In this document: positions 26,365-34,887 of the stretch, piece by piece | How the letters are laid out: each line of letters begins with the position of its first letter | How positions within the stretch are numbered: the stretch's first letter is position 1 | Source: Algibacter sp. L3A6 | GTDB taxonomy: Bacteria > Bacteroidota > Bacteroidia > Flavobacteriales > Flavobacteriaceae | NCBI RefSeq assembly: GCF_009796825.1 | Contig: NZ_CP047030.1 | Coordinates: forward strand, 3,842,501-3,906,500 | Length of the DNA: 64,000 bases | Reading direction: 5' to 3' | Notes under the pieces: generated by a model | Told to the model about the DNA's origin: nothing | Database searches by the model: none | What the model saw: the letters and a program-made list of their open reading frames with translations, nothing else | Translations under genes and position numbers: made by a program

Positions 26365-27315
26365 ATGAATATTATACCTAGCGTTAATTTAAAAGATTTT
26401 ATTTCTGGCGATATCGACAAAAAACAACAGTTTGTAGATGCCATTGGTAAAGCATATGAAGAAATTGGATTTGTTGCTTTAAAAGGGCATTTTCTAGATG
26501 ATACTTTAGTTGAAAATTTATACCAAGAAGTAAAAAACTTTTTTGAGTTAGAGACCGAAACTAAACGTAAATATGAAATTCCAGGAATTGGAGGACAACG
26601 TGGTTATATCTCTTTCGGAAAAGAAAGTGCAAAAGGTAAAAAAGAAGGCGATTTAAAAGAGTTTTGGCATTTTGGACAGTATGTTGATGATAATGATGAA
26701 CTGAAAGCAGAATATCCAGAGAATGTAATAGTTGAAGAACTTCCAGAATTTAATAAAATAGGAAAGGAAACTTACCAAATGCTCGAAAAAACAGCTAAAT
26801 ATGTTTTACGCGCATTGGCTTTACACCTTAATTTAGAAGAAACATATTTCGATAATTACATACATAACGGGAACTCTATTTTACGCCCAATTCACTATCC
26901 TCCAATTACAGAAGAACCTAAAGAAGCTGTTCGTGCTGCTGCTCATGGTGACATTAATTTAATTACCCTTTTAATGGGGGCTCAAGGTCGTGGTTTACAA
27001 GTACAAAACCATAAAGGTGAATGGATTGATGCTATTGCTGAAGATGATGAATTAATGATTAATGTTGGAGACATGCTCTCTAGACACACTAATAATAAAT
27101 TAAAATCGACTATACACCGTGTTGTAAACCCTCCTAAAGAACTTTGGGGTACATCTCGTTATTCTATTCCCTTTTTTATGCACCCAGTTAGTGCCATGAA
27201 ATTGGATGTTTTAGAAGGTTGTATTGATGAAAATAACCCGAAACAATTTGATGATATTACAGCCGGAGAGTTTCTAAACGAACGCTTAATTGAATTAGGA
27301 TTAAAAAAAAAGTAA
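26365..27315 (+). CDS. Isopenicillin-N-synthase-like 2OG/Fe(II) oxygenase
   Basis: A 316-residue non-haem iron oxygenase of the IPNS/plant 2OG-oxygenase type. Residues 3-115 form the DIOX_N domain. The iron ligands H194, D196 (AHGDIN) and H251 (STIHRVV) and the 2-oxoglutarate-binding R265-x-S267 (RYSIPFF) are all present. Family members hydroxylate or desaturate small molecules; bacterial housekeeping versions are common and poorly characterised. It is followed by SUI1, DUF1835, nucleoside phosphorylase and binding-protein-like genes, all on the plus strand. An inverted repeat sits in the gap to SUI1. Confidence 0.88.
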   Translation: MNIIPSVNLKDFISGDIDKKQQFVDAIGKAYEEIGFVALKGHFLDDTLVENLYQEVKNFFELETETKRKYEIPGIGGQRGYISFGKESAKGKKEGDLKEFWHFGQYVDDNDELKAEYPENVIVEELPEFNKIGKETYQMLEKTAKYVLRALALHLNLEETYFDNYIHNGNSILRPIHYPPITEEPKEAVRAAAHGDINLITLLMGAQGRGLQVQNHKGEWIDAIAEDDELMINVGDMLSRHTNNKLKSTIHRVVNPPKELWGTSRYSIPFFMHPVSAMKLDVLEGCIDENNPKQFDDITAGEFLNERLIELGLKKK

Positions 27316-27322
27316 ATGCCTA

Positions 27323-27360
27323 AGTCGTAGTTTTTAGTTGAAAAATTAATAACTACGACT
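27323..27360 (+). repeat. Intercistronic inverted repeat
   Basis: AGTCGTAGTT (27323-27332) and AACTACGACT (27351-27360) form perfect 10-base arms with an 18-nt loop between the oxygenase and SUI1 genes. No T-run follows, so it is more likely an mRNA processing or stability element than a strong terminator. Confidence 0.5.
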
Positions 27361-27386
27361 CTCATACTTCCACCCAAAAATAAATT

Positions 27387-27716
27387 ATGGATTTACAAGA
27401 CCAATTAAAAAACCTTTTTCCAGAACATATTGAAGAAGAAACTCCCGAAAGTGAGCAGAACACATCTGATATATGGATGCAAGACGAACCCATACTTTGT
27501 AAATATGAAAAGCGTAAAGGAAAGCCTATTACTATTTTAGATGGTTATACTGGCGCTACCGAAGATTTTAAAATTTTAGCGAAAGAAATTAAAACTAAAC
27601 TAAGTGTTGGTGGTAGTTTTAAGGACGATAAAATTATTATCCAAGGTGATTACAGAGATAAAATTATGGGAATGTTAAAAGAAAAAGGGTTTAACGTAAA
27701 ACGCGTTGGAGGTTAA
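27387..27716 (+). CDS. SUI1/eIF1-like translation factor (YciH family)
   Basis: A 109-residue protein whose C-terminal part (about 40-109) is a SUI1/eIF1 domain: GKPITILDGYTGATEDFKIL, then KLSVGGSFKDDKIIIQGDYRDKI and the terminal GFNVKRVGG. Bacterial YciH-type proteins bind the ribosome and affect initiation fidelity; the acidic N-terminal 35 residues are variable. It starts 71 nt after the oxygenase gene and precedes the DUF1835 gene by 3 nt, so it is cotranscribed with the latter. Confidence 0.9.
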   Translation: MDLQDQLKNLFPEHIEEETPESEQNTSDIWMQDEPILCKYEKRKGKPITILDGYTGATEDFKILAKEIKTKLSVGGSFKDDKIIIQGDYRDKIMGMLKEKGFNVKRVGG

Positions 27717-27719
27717 TTT

Positions 27720-28664
27720 ATGAGCAAACAGTTACTGCATATTACAAACAGCGGACATCTGTCTGGTCGTTTAACGGAATTAGAAATTCAAGGAGAACAA
27801 TTAACTTGGCAAGAATTATTTTGCGAAGGTCCTACATTAGAAACTATTCATTGTAAAGAATCTATTCAGGTTAGAAAATCATTTTTACATGATTTTTATG
27901 ATGTGGATTTAGATTTAAAGAAAGTAGATATTGAGCTAGAAAAACTAGATGATGCGGAAGCTAAATATTCTGAAATTATCCTTTGGTTCGATTACGATTT
28001 GTTTTCGCATATCAACATGCTGGCTGTAATTAGCCTAATTTATCAGAAAAAAATAAAACTTCCTATATCTTTAGTTTGTAGCGGTCGGATTCCAGGTAAA
28101 AAAAGCTTAACAGCCTTAACCGAATTAAATACATCTCAACTTATAAATCAATACAAAAGCAAGGTTACTTTAAATATAGATGATATTGATATGGCTACTA
28201 CCGTTTGGGGTATTTACTGTGGCAAAGACCATAATTTATTAAAACCATTTATTGTAAAAAGCTCCAGTTTTAAATACTTAAGTAATTGTTTGAAAGCCCA
28301 TTTAGAACGCTTTCCAAACTCTAAAGATGGTTTAAATATTTTAGAACGTAATATTCTTGAAATTGTTCGTGATAATACCATTAAATCCAAACATCATTTA
28401 TTGGGTTACGCTCTAAATTACCAAGGTTATTATGGCTATCGCGATTTACAATTGGCTAGATTTATTGATAAATTAAGTGTGTTTTTAATTGATGAAGAAA
28501 ATAGTATTACACTAAATCGAGATGGTCATGAAGCACTTTTAAGTCAACATAATTTTTCGAAAGAAATTGATAGTGATATGCGTTTTGGCGGTGTTAAAAA
28601 GTATGATTTTCAATTTAGTAAACCATTAAACAAACTAGTAAAAACTGTATCGAATGCCAATTAA
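27720..28664 (+). CDS. DUF1835 domain protein
   Basis: A 314-residue cytoplasmic protein. The N-terminal half matches DUF1835: HITNSGHLSGRLTELEI, QELFCEGPT and the acidic-aromatic segment ILWFDYDLFSHINM. The C-terminal half resembles DUF3658-like partners (LGYALNYQGYYGYRDLQLAR). Function is unknown. It starts 3 nt after SUI1 and overlaps the nucleoside phosphorylase start by 11 nt, so the three are translationally coupled, suggesting a nucleotide- or translation-linked role by association only. Confidence 0.8.
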   Translation: MSKQLLHITNSGHLSGRLTELEIQGEQLTWQELFCEGPTLETIHCKESIQVRKSFLHDFYDVDLDLKKVDIELEKLDDAEAKYSEIILWFDYDLFSHINMLAVISLIYQKKIKLPISLVCSGRIPGKKSLTALTELNTSQLINQYKSKVTLNIDDIDMATTVWGIYCGKDHNLLKPFIVKSSSFKYLSNCLKAHLERFPNSKDGLNILERNILEIVRDNTIKSKHHLLGYALNYQGYYGYRDLQLARFIDKLSVFLIDEENSITLNRDGHEALLSQHNFSKEIDSDMRFGGVKKYDFQFSKPLNKLVKTVSNAN

Positions 28665-29529
28665 AGAATCTGAACTTATATTAAATCCAGATGGTAGTGT
28701 TTATCATCTAAATTTAAAACCCGAAAACATAGCGAAAACCATTATATTTGTTGGTGACCCAGATCGCGTTTCAAAAATAACCGAGCATTTCGATTCAATT
28801 GAATTCACAACTCACAAGCGTGAATTTAAAACAGAAACAGGTCTTTATAAAGGCAAACGTTTATCGGTGATTTCCACAGGTATTGGTGCTGATAATATTG
28901 ATATTGTTTTGAATGAATTGGACGCTTTAGTTAATATAAACTTAGAAACAAGAGAAATTAATAAAGATTTAGTCAGCCTAGATATTGTAAGAATAGGTAC
29001 TTCGGGGTCTTTACAAAGTGATATTCCTGTTGATTCATTTTTAATGAGTTCTCACGGTATGGATATAAACGGTATGCTTCATTCATATCAAACAGAAAAC
29101 ATTTCGCATCCTCATATTGAGGATGCTTTTGTTGCACATAGCGATTGGGATAAAAACAAATCGACACCTGTTATTGTTGAAAAAAGTAATGAACTTGCTG
29201 AAAAGTTTAAAGATGAAAATGTAAAGCTTCATCAAGGTATTACAGTTACAGCTAACGGATTTTATGGTCCTCAAGGTCGTGTGCTTCGTTTACCCCTTCG
29301 AGATTCAGAACTCAATAACAAAATTGATAGTTTCAAATTTAATGATTACCGTATTACAAATCTTGAAATGGAAACATCTGCCATTTATGGTTTATCTAAA
29401 CTATTGGGGCATCGTGCAGTGTCTTTAAATGCTATTATCGCGAATAGAGCAAACGGTACCTTCAGTGAAAACCCTGAGAAAATCGTTAATAGTTTAATTC
29501 AATTTTCATTAGATAAAATAATTGCTTAG
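28654..29529 (+). CDS. Nucleoside phosphorylase (PNP/UDP family)
   Basis: A 291-residue phosphorylase of the NP-I family. IIFVGDPDRVSKITEHFDSI (residues about 30-49) is the phosphate/PNP motif, IGTSGSLQSDIP is the ribose/phosphate strand, and NLEMETSAIYGLSKLLGHRA carries the ribose-binding Glu and the catalytic-loop segment of uridine phosphorylases. It splits nucleosides to base and ribose 1-phosphate; uridine preference is likely. It overlaps the DUF1835 gene by 11 nt and is followed 12 nt later by the binding-protein-like gene. Confidence 0.88.
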   Translation: MPIKESELILNPDGSVYHLNLKPENIAKTIIFVGDPDRVSKITEHFDSIEFTTHKREFKTETGLYKGKRLSVISTGIGADNIDIVLNELDALVNINLETREINKDLVSLDIVRIGTSGSLQSDIPVDSFLMSSHGMDINGMLHSYQTENISHPHIEDAFVAHSDWDKNKSTPVIVEKSNELAEKFKDENVKLHQGITVTANGFYGPQGRVLRLPLRDSELNNKIDSFKFNDYRITNLEMETSAIYGLSKLLGHRAVSLNAIIANRANGTFSENPEKIVNSLIQFSLDKIIA

Positions 29530-29541
29530 TACCTCATAATC

Positions 29542-30396
29542 ATGACAAAAGTAAATATAGGCGGTGTGCCAGAACACTTTAATTTAGCTTGGTATTTAAC
29601 CCTAAAAGAAGGTGAGTATAAAGATGAAAACATAAACCTTCGTTGGCACGATTATTACGGTGGTACTGGTGCCATGTGTAAAGCGTTGCGCGATGGAGAT
29701 ATAGATATTGCCGTAATTTTAACAGAAGGTATTGTAAAAGATATAATTGCAGGAAACCCGAGTAAAATTGTACAAACATTTGTGCAAACACCATTACATT
29801 GGGGTGTGCATGTCGCGCAAAATTCTACATACAAAACTGTAGCAGATTTAAAAGGAACCAAAGCAGCTATAAGCCGTTATGGATCTGGCTCTCATTTAAT
29901 GGCCTATATAAATGCACAAAACCATAAATGGGATTTAGAAAAAGATCTTGATTTTGAAGTGATAAAAAATCTTGATGGTGCTGTAGAAGGATTAACTGAA
30001 GGTAGAGGCGATTACTTTTTATGGGAAAAATTTACAACTAAACCTTTAGTAGATAATGGTGTTTTTAGACGAATTGATAATTGTCCCTCACCATGGCCTT
30101 GTTTTGTAATTGCAGTTCGTGAAGATTTTATAAAAAATAATGAAGCCGAATTAAAAACAATTCTTGATATAATTAATAACACTACTAGAGAGTTTAAAGA
30201 TATCCCAAGTATTGACAAAACTATAGCTAACCGTTATGAGCAACAATTAGAAGATGTTCAAGAATGGTTAGGTATAACAGAGTGGTCTCAAGAATTAATA
30301 GACAAAGACACACTGAATAACGTGCAAAAAGAATTATTTGCTCTAAATATTATTCCTGAGATAGTAGATTATGAAACCTTAACACACAAATTATAA
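29542..30396 (+). CDS. Cytosolic periplasmic-binding-protein-like protein (NMT1/Thi5-like fold)
   Basis: A 284-residue type II substrate-binding-protein fold with no signal peptide or lipobox, so it is cytoplasmic. VNIGGVPEHFNLAWYLTLKEG, YYGGTGAMCKALRDGDIDIAVILTEG and AISRYGSGSHLMAYINA resemble NMT1/SsuA-like ligand-binding domains. Similar leaderless proteins exist in fungi (the Ca3427-like family) and are of unknown enzymatic or binding role. No ABC permease or ATPase is nearby. It is the last gene of the run and is followed by a strong terminator. A pyrimidine-like ligand would fit the phosphorylase neighbour but is a guess. Confidence 0.82.
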   Translation: MTKVNIGGVPEHFNLAWYLTLKEGEYKDENINLRWHDYYGGTGAMCKALRDGDIDIAVILTEGIVKDIIAGNPSKIVQTFVQTPLHWGVHVAQNSTYKTVADLKGTKAAISRYGSGSHLMAYINAQNHKWDLEKDLDFEVIKNLDGAVEGLTEGRGDYFLWEKFTTKPLVDNGVFRRIDNCPSPWPCFVIAVREDFIKNNEAELKTILDIINNTTREFKDIPSIDKTIANRYEQQLEDVQEWLGITEWSQELIDKDTLNNVQKELFALNIIPEIVDYETLTHKL

Positions 30397-30413
30397 TAAC
30401 TTATAAAACAACA

Positions 30414-30451
30414 AAAAGCCCATTTAAACATTCGTCTAAATGGGCTTTTTT
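30414..30451. terminator. Terminator after the nucleoside phosphorylase operon
   Basis: AAAGCCCATTTA pairs with TAAATGGGCTTT and is followed by TTTTTT on the plus strand; the minus strand also has a T-run (from the AAAAA at 30413-30417). It serves the plus-strand operon ending at 30396 and the convergent nnr gene ending at 30484. Confidence 0.9.
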
Positions 30452-30483
30452 ATTTATTATAAATCTTGGTATACGTAGTGTAT

Positions 30484-32037
30484 TTAAGATTTTGGTTCCT
30501 CTGCTTCTACTTGTTCCGGTTGTTCTGGCTGTTTAAACAAATCGATAAACGCCTGCCCCATATTATCAATAACATGACTAGCAATTAAACTTTGATAACC
30601 ATAATCTTCAACAGCTATATCTGCAGCTTTACCATGTAAGTACACCCCAAAAATAGCAGCTACCACAGGATGATAGCCTTGAGAAATTAAACCTGTAATA
30701 ATACCCGTTAACACATCTCCACTTCCGGCTGTAGCCAATCCTGGATTTCCAGTGGTATTGACATAAAGTGTATCATCAAAAACAGTAATGCTATTAGCAC
30801 CTTTAACCACTATGATAACTTTATATTTATTAGAAAAGGCTTTAACTTTTTCTAACTTATCAAAATCGTTTTCCCAACTACCTATTAAACGTTCTAATTC
30901 TTTTGGGTGCGGCGTTAAAACTGTTTCTGCTGGTAATAGTTTTAGTAAACTTTCCTTTTTAGCCAATAAATTAATACCATCAGCATCTATAACAAGCGGC
31001 TTTTTGTTGGTTTTCAAAAAGGCTTCAAATGCTTTCTGAGACTCTATATCTGTTCCCAAGCCAACACCAATGGCAATTACGGTTGGTTCTATATCAAACT
31101 TTATATTTGTTATTTCTTCTTCATTAGTATCTGTAATTACCATCACTTCTGGTAGTGCCGTTTGTAACACATTGTAGCCACATTTTGGAACATAAGCACT
31201 AACTAAACCTGCCCCTGCTGAAAGTGCCGAACGACTCGCTAAAGAAACTGCACCTATTTTACCATAGCTACCTCCAATAATTAAAGCGTGCCCAAATTGC
31301 CCTTTATGAGAAAATTTTTCGCGAGGTATATAATTTGGTAATACTTCATTCTTACCAATTAATTGCACTTCGGTTTGTGTAGTCGATAAAAATTCAGGAT
31401 CTAAACCAATATCTAAAACTTCCCATTGTACCGTATATTTTGCTGTTTCTGGTAAAAAGAAAACAAGTTTAGGTGAAGCAAAACTAAGCGTATAGCCAGC
31501 ATGCACCACAGCATCTTCATCTGTAACAGCTTTATCTGTGTATAATCCAGAAGGAATATCCACAGCCAAAGTAAAGGCTTTAGACGCTCTAAAACGAAGG
31601 AATAAGTTCTTAACCCATTCATCTACAGGTCTGTTTAAACCAATTCCAAAAATACAATCTACAATAATATCTTGTGGTTCTATTGCTGGAAAATCTTCTT
31701 TACATTTTAAAAGTGTTGGCCACTTTTTTGTTACATTTTTAATGCGATCGTAATTAATTAAAAAATCTTTAGATCGTTTATCACTGCAGTTCACCACAAA
31801 AGTATTTACGTTGTAACCGGCTAAAATTAAATGCCTGGCCAAAACCAAACCATCGCCACCGTTATTACCTATACCACAAAAAACATGTATCGGTACTTGC
31901 GCGCCTTGCATGCGTAAATCGATCCAATTAAAAATCTGACTTCCTGCACGCTCCATTAAATCGGTTGATGAAATTTGTTGCTTTTCGGCTGTAATTTTAT
32001 CGCCTTCGTAAATTTGCTCTTTTGAAAATATTTTCAT
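30484..32037 (-). CDS. nnr: Bifunctional NAD(P)HX epimerase/dehydratase (Nnr)
   Basis: A 517-residue repair enzyme. The N-terminal YjeF_N domain (about 1-215) holds GNNGGDG (57-63) and epimerises R-NADHX; the C-terminal YjeF_C/ribokinase-like domain (about 235-500) dehydrates S-NADHX with ADP or ATP, with TPHPKELERL and GSGDVLTGIITGLISQG. Together they restore damaged NAD(P)H hydrates. Length and domain order fit E. coli Nnr. It ends next to a convergent terminator and lies divergent to the thr leader. The last about 15 residues (EQPEQVEAEEPKS) are a low-complexity acidic tail. Confidence 0.93.
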   Translation of the reverse strand: MKIFSKEQIYEGDKITAEKQQISSTDLMERAGSQIFNWIDLRMQGAQVPIHVFCGIGNNGGDGLVLARHLILAGYNVNTFVVNCSDKRSKDFLINYDRIKNVTKKWPTLLKCKEDFPAIEPQDIIVDCIFGIGLNRPVDEWVKNLFLRFRASKAFTLAVDIPSGLYTDKAVTDEDAVVHAGYTLSFASPKLVFFLPETAKYTVQWEVLDIGLDPEFLSTTQTEVQLIGKNEVLPNYIPREKFSHKGQFGHALIIGGSYGKIGAVSLASRSALSAGAGLVSAYVPKCGYNVLQTALPEVMVITDTNEEEITNIKFDIEPTVIAIGVGLGTDIESQKAFEAFLKTNKKPLVIDADGINLLAKKESLLKLLPAETVLTPHPKELERLIGSWENDFDKLEKVKAFSNKYKVIIVVKGANSITVFDDTLYVNTTGNPGLATAGSGDVLTGIITGLISQGYHPVVAAIFGVYLHGKAADIAVEDYGYQSLIASHVIDNMGQAFIDLFKQPEQPEQVEAEEPKS

Positions 32038-32161
32038 TAATAGTATTATTATTGATTTTTCAATCCTTCTTAAACTTTGTCGCTTTTTTTCTATGAAAAT
32101 CGCAACTATATAAGAATTCTATAAAAAATTTGTTTTAGTTTTTTTATAAGGCTAAAAGTAA

Positions 32162-32169
32162 TACTTTTG
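32162..32169 (+). promoter_or_regulatory. -7 element of the thr operon
   Basis: TACTTTTG fits the TAnnTTTG consensus and ends 20 nt before the leader-peptide ATG. A TTG at 32130-32132 is too far (29-nt spacer), so the -33 part is weak. Confidence 0.4.
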
Positions 32170-32189
32170 GAACATATTATATAACTATA

Positions 32190-32297
32190 ATGATTCAATT
32201 CAACCAAAATATAAACGCTACAACTTCTTTTTCTACAAAAGGAACGGCTACTATTTTGGCTACAACTACAAATATTACAACCCTTTGGGGTTGCTAA
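32190..32297 (+). CDS. thrL: Threonine-rich leader peptide of the thrABC operon
   Basis: A 35-codon ORF too short for routine gene finders: it starts ATG at 32190 and stops TAA at 32295-32297. It encodes 10 threonines and 4 isoleucines, with runs ATT, ATTTNITT and the end LWGC. The composition fits a leader for a threonine/isoleucine biosynthetic operon, as in classical thr attenuation. The last codons (ACA ACC CTT TGG GGT TGC) lie inside a hairpin, CAACCC TTTG GGGTTG (32278-32293). A terminator follows and thrA begins 83 nt after its stop. I infer attenuation by ribosome stalling at Thr codons when Thr-tRNA is scarce. Confidence 0.8.
   Translation: MIQFNQNINATTSFSTKGTATILATTTNITTLWGC
32278..32293 (+). 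promoter_or_regulatory. Leader hairpin of the thr attenuator
   Basis: CAACCC (32278-32283) and GGGTTG (32288-32293) with loop TTTG form a perfect 6-bp stem inside the leader's last codons. A translating ribosome would melt it. It corresponds to the first (pause-type) structure of classical attenuators. Confidence 0.6.
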
Positions 32298-32314
32298 TTA
32301 TATATTCTTCAGGC

Positions 32315-32360
32315 AATATTTGCGATTTTATAAATCGCATAATCAAAAATATTTTTTTTA
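32315..32360 (+). terminator. Attenuator terminator of the thr operon
   Basis: TGCGATTT (32321-32328) and AAATCGCA (32332-32339) with loop TAT form an 8-bp stem, extended by AATATTT and AAATATT across an inner loop, followed by an uninterrupted T-run up to 32359. It ends 21 nt before thrA. The 5' shoulder AATATTTG (32315-32322) is exactly complementary to CAAATATT (32269-32276) in the Thr-codon region of the leader, a possible antiterminator pairing. Confidence 0.75.
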
Positions 32361-32380
32361 ATTTTTCAATTCATTAAAAC

Positions 32381-34825
32381 ATGAAAGTTTTAAAATTTGG
32401 AGGAACTTCTGTAGGTTCTTCAGAAAACATAAATAGAGTTATTAGTATTTTAGAAAACCATGGCAAAACAGATGCTGTTGTTTGTGTTGTATCTGCCGTT
32501 GGCGGTATTACAGATAAATTACTTTTAACGGGTAAGCAAGCTCAAAATAAAGACATTAGATATAAAGACACGCTAAACTTAATTAAGGATATTCATTTTA
32601 GTATTATAAATGAATTGAACTTGGGTACCGGTGAAAACATCACCAAAGTGGTTGATAATGAATTTCAAGAATTAGAAGATTTACTAAACGGCATCTATTT
32701 AATAAATGAGTTATCTCCAAAAACATCGGATAAGCTTGTAAGTTTTGGTGAGAAACTTTCTTCTTTTATTATTGCTGAAACCATGAAGAATCGTGGTTTA
32801 TCAGCCGATAGAAAAAACTCTCAGGAGCTTGTAGTTACTAACTCTAACTTTACAAAAGCAGAAGTTGATTTTAAAATCACAAATGCTAATATTCAAGATT
32901 ACTTCAAAACGGCAGTTCAAAATATTACTATTTTACCTGGTTTTGTTTCAAAATCTAAATTAGGTGAACAAACTACTCTTGGACGTGGCGGGTCGGATTT
33001 CACGGCTGCTATTGTTGCTGCAGCTCTAAAAGTAGATCAATTAGAAATCTGGACAGACGTTAGTGGTATGTACACAACTAACCCTAGAATGGTGAAACAG
33101 GCCTACCCAATCTCTAAGATTTCGTATCAAGAAGCAATGGAATTATCGCATTTTGGAGCTAAAGTATTATATCCTCCAACGGTACAACCTGTGTTAAGTT
33201 TAGGTATTCCTATTCATATTAAAAACACCATGGAACCAGAAGCTGTTGGTACAGTTATTTCGAATGAAATTGTTGAAGAGTCTACTCCTGTTAAAGGAAT
33301 TAGTAACATAAGCAATATTGCCTTATTGACATTACAAGGTAGCGGTATGGTTGGTATTCCTGGGTTTTCTAAACGTTTATTTGAAACGCTTTCGCAGGAA
33401 AAGATTAATGTGATCATGACCACTCAAGCGTCATCAGAGCATTCTATTTGTTTAGGTATAGACGAAAAAGAAGCAGATAGCGCTAAAATAGCTATTGATG
33501 CTGCTTTTGAAAATGAAATTGCATTAGAAAAAATAGATCCAATTATTGTTGAAACCGGTCTTTCAATCATTGCACTTGTTGGTGATAAAATGAAAAACCA
33601 CCAAGGTATCAGCGGTAAAATGTTTAGTACATTAGGAAAAAACAACATTAATATTCGTGCTATCGCTCAAGGGGCTTCAGAAAAAAACATATCTGCAGTA
33701 ATTACAGAAAGTGACGTAAAGAAAGCTTTAAACACGTTACATGAGCAGTTTTTTGAATCTAAAACAAAACAATTAAATGTATTTATCACTGGTGTTGGAA
33801 ATGTTGGTGAGCGTTTGGTTGAACAAATAAAACAACAAAAGAAATACTTAAAGGAAAACCTTAAAATTAATCTTCGTGTTGCTGGATTATCAAATTCTAG
33901 AAAGATGATTTTTAATGAAGAAGGTATCAATTTAAAAAACTGGAAAGAGCAATTAGAAGATGGCGAACAAGCTACTCTGCAAGGTTTCTTTGAAAACACA
34001 AAAGCATTAAATTTACGTAATAGCATATTTGTTGATATTACAGCAAACGCGGATGTTGCAAACCTTTATGCTAATTATTTACGTCAAAGTATTGGTGTAG
34101 TAGCGTGTAACAAAATTGCATGTTCTAGTGATTTTAAAAATTATAAATTACTTAAAGAATTATCTTTAAAATACAATGCGCCTTATTTATTTGAAACTAA
34201 CGTTGGTGCAGGTTTACCAATTATTGATACCTTAAATAATTTAATCGCTTCTGGCGATAAAGTAAATTCAATTCAGGCGGTATTATCAGGAAGTTTAAAC
34301 TTTGTGTTTAACAACTTTACAGATAAAACTAAGTTTTACGATGTGGTAAAGCAAGCTGGAGCTGAAGGTTATACTGAACCAGATCCAAGAATTGATTTAA
34401 GTGGTGTAGATGTTGCTAGAAAAATTTTAATTCTTGCTAGAGAAAGTGGCGTTGAAATGAATTTAGAAGATATAGAAAACACATCTTTCTTATCGGAAGC
34501 TGGATTGAAAAGTGATTCTGTAGACGATTTTTATCAGACTTTAATTGCAGACGAGGCGCATTACCAAAAGTTATATGCTTCCGCGAAAGCGAACAATTGC
34601 CAATTAAAATATGTAGCACAATTTAACGATGGTAAAGCAAGTGTTGGTCTTCAAGAAATTCCTGAAGGACACCCATTTTATAATTTAGAAGGTAGCGACA
34701 ATATTGTTATGTTTTATACACAACGTTACCCAAAACAACCTATGATTATTAAAGGCGCTGGAGCTGGTGCAGATGTTACTGCTTCTGGTTTATTTGCGGA
34801 CATAATTAGAATAGGAAACGATTAA
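32381..34825 (+). CDS. thrA: Bifunctional aspartate kinase/homoserine dehydrogenase I
   Basis: An 814-residue enzyme catalysing the first and third steps of threonine/methionine synthesis. The aspartokinase domain (about 1-300) opens KFGGTSVGSSENI and includes TLGRGGSDFTAA; ACT-type regulatory domains follow (about 310-455, including SIIALVGDKMKNHQGISGKMF); the homoserine dehydrogenase domain (about 460-814) starts FITGVGNVGERLVEQ and contains the VLSGSLNF and PDPRIDLSGVDVARK segments. It is the first structural gene after the leader. Feedback inhibition by threonine is expected from the ACT domains. Confidence 0.96.
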   Translation: MKVLKFGGTSVGSSENINRVISILENHGKTDAVVCVVSAVGGITDKLLLTGKQAQNKDIRYKDTLNLIKDIHFSIINELNLGTGENITKVVDNEFQELEDLLNGIYLINELSPKTSDKLVSFGEKLSSFIIAETMKNRGLSADRKNSQELVVTNSNFTKAEVDFKITNANIQDYFKTAVQNITILPGFVSKSKLGEQTTLGRGGSDFTAAIVAAALKVDQLEIWTDVSGMYTTNPRMVKQAYPISKISYQEAMELSHFGAKVLYPPTVQPVLSLGIPIHIKNTMEPEAVGTVISNEIVEESTPVKGISNISNIALLTLQGSGMVGIPGFSKRLFETLSQEKINVIMTTQASSEHSICLGIDEKEADSAKIAIDAAFENEIALEKIDPIIVETGLSIIALVGDKMKNHQGISGKMFSTLGKNNINIRAIAQGASEKNISAVITESDVKKALNTLHEQFFESKTKQLNVFITGVGNVGERLVEQIKQQKKYLKENLKINLRVAGLSNSRKMIFNEEGINLKNWKEQLEDGEQATLQGFFENTKALNLRNSIFVDITANADVANLYANYLRQSIGVVACNKIACSSDFKNYKLLKELSLKYNAPYLFETNVGAGLPIIDTLNNLIASGDKVNSIQAVLSGSLNFVFNNFTDKTKFYDVVKQAGAEGYTEPDPRIDLSGVDVARKILILARESGVEMNLEDIENTSFLSEAGLKSDSVDDFYQTLIADEAHYQKLYASAKANNCQLKYVAQFNDGKASVGLQEIPEGHPFYNLEGSDNIVMFYTQRYPKQPMIIKGAGAGADVTASGLFADIIRIGND

Positions 34826-34887
34826 ATAAGCAAATAATTGCTTGATGAGATTTCCTCCTTCTTGGAAATAACAAAAGAACTTTTGGA

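Larger units (their letters stand above)
32038..32380. other. 343-bp intergenic region with the thr leader
   Basis: This gap between the divergent nnr and thrA genes holds a TACTTTTG -7-like box (32162-32169), the leader ORF (32190-32297), a hairpin across the leader's last codons (32278-32293) and a terminator-like attenuator (32315-32360). The part nearest nnr (32038-32100) shows no clear promoter. Confidence 0.7.

Noticed and set aside
29542..30396. ABC-transporter substrate-binding lipoprotein
   Set aside because: No signal peptide, no lipobox, and no permease or ATPase gene adjacent; treated as a cytosolic relative.
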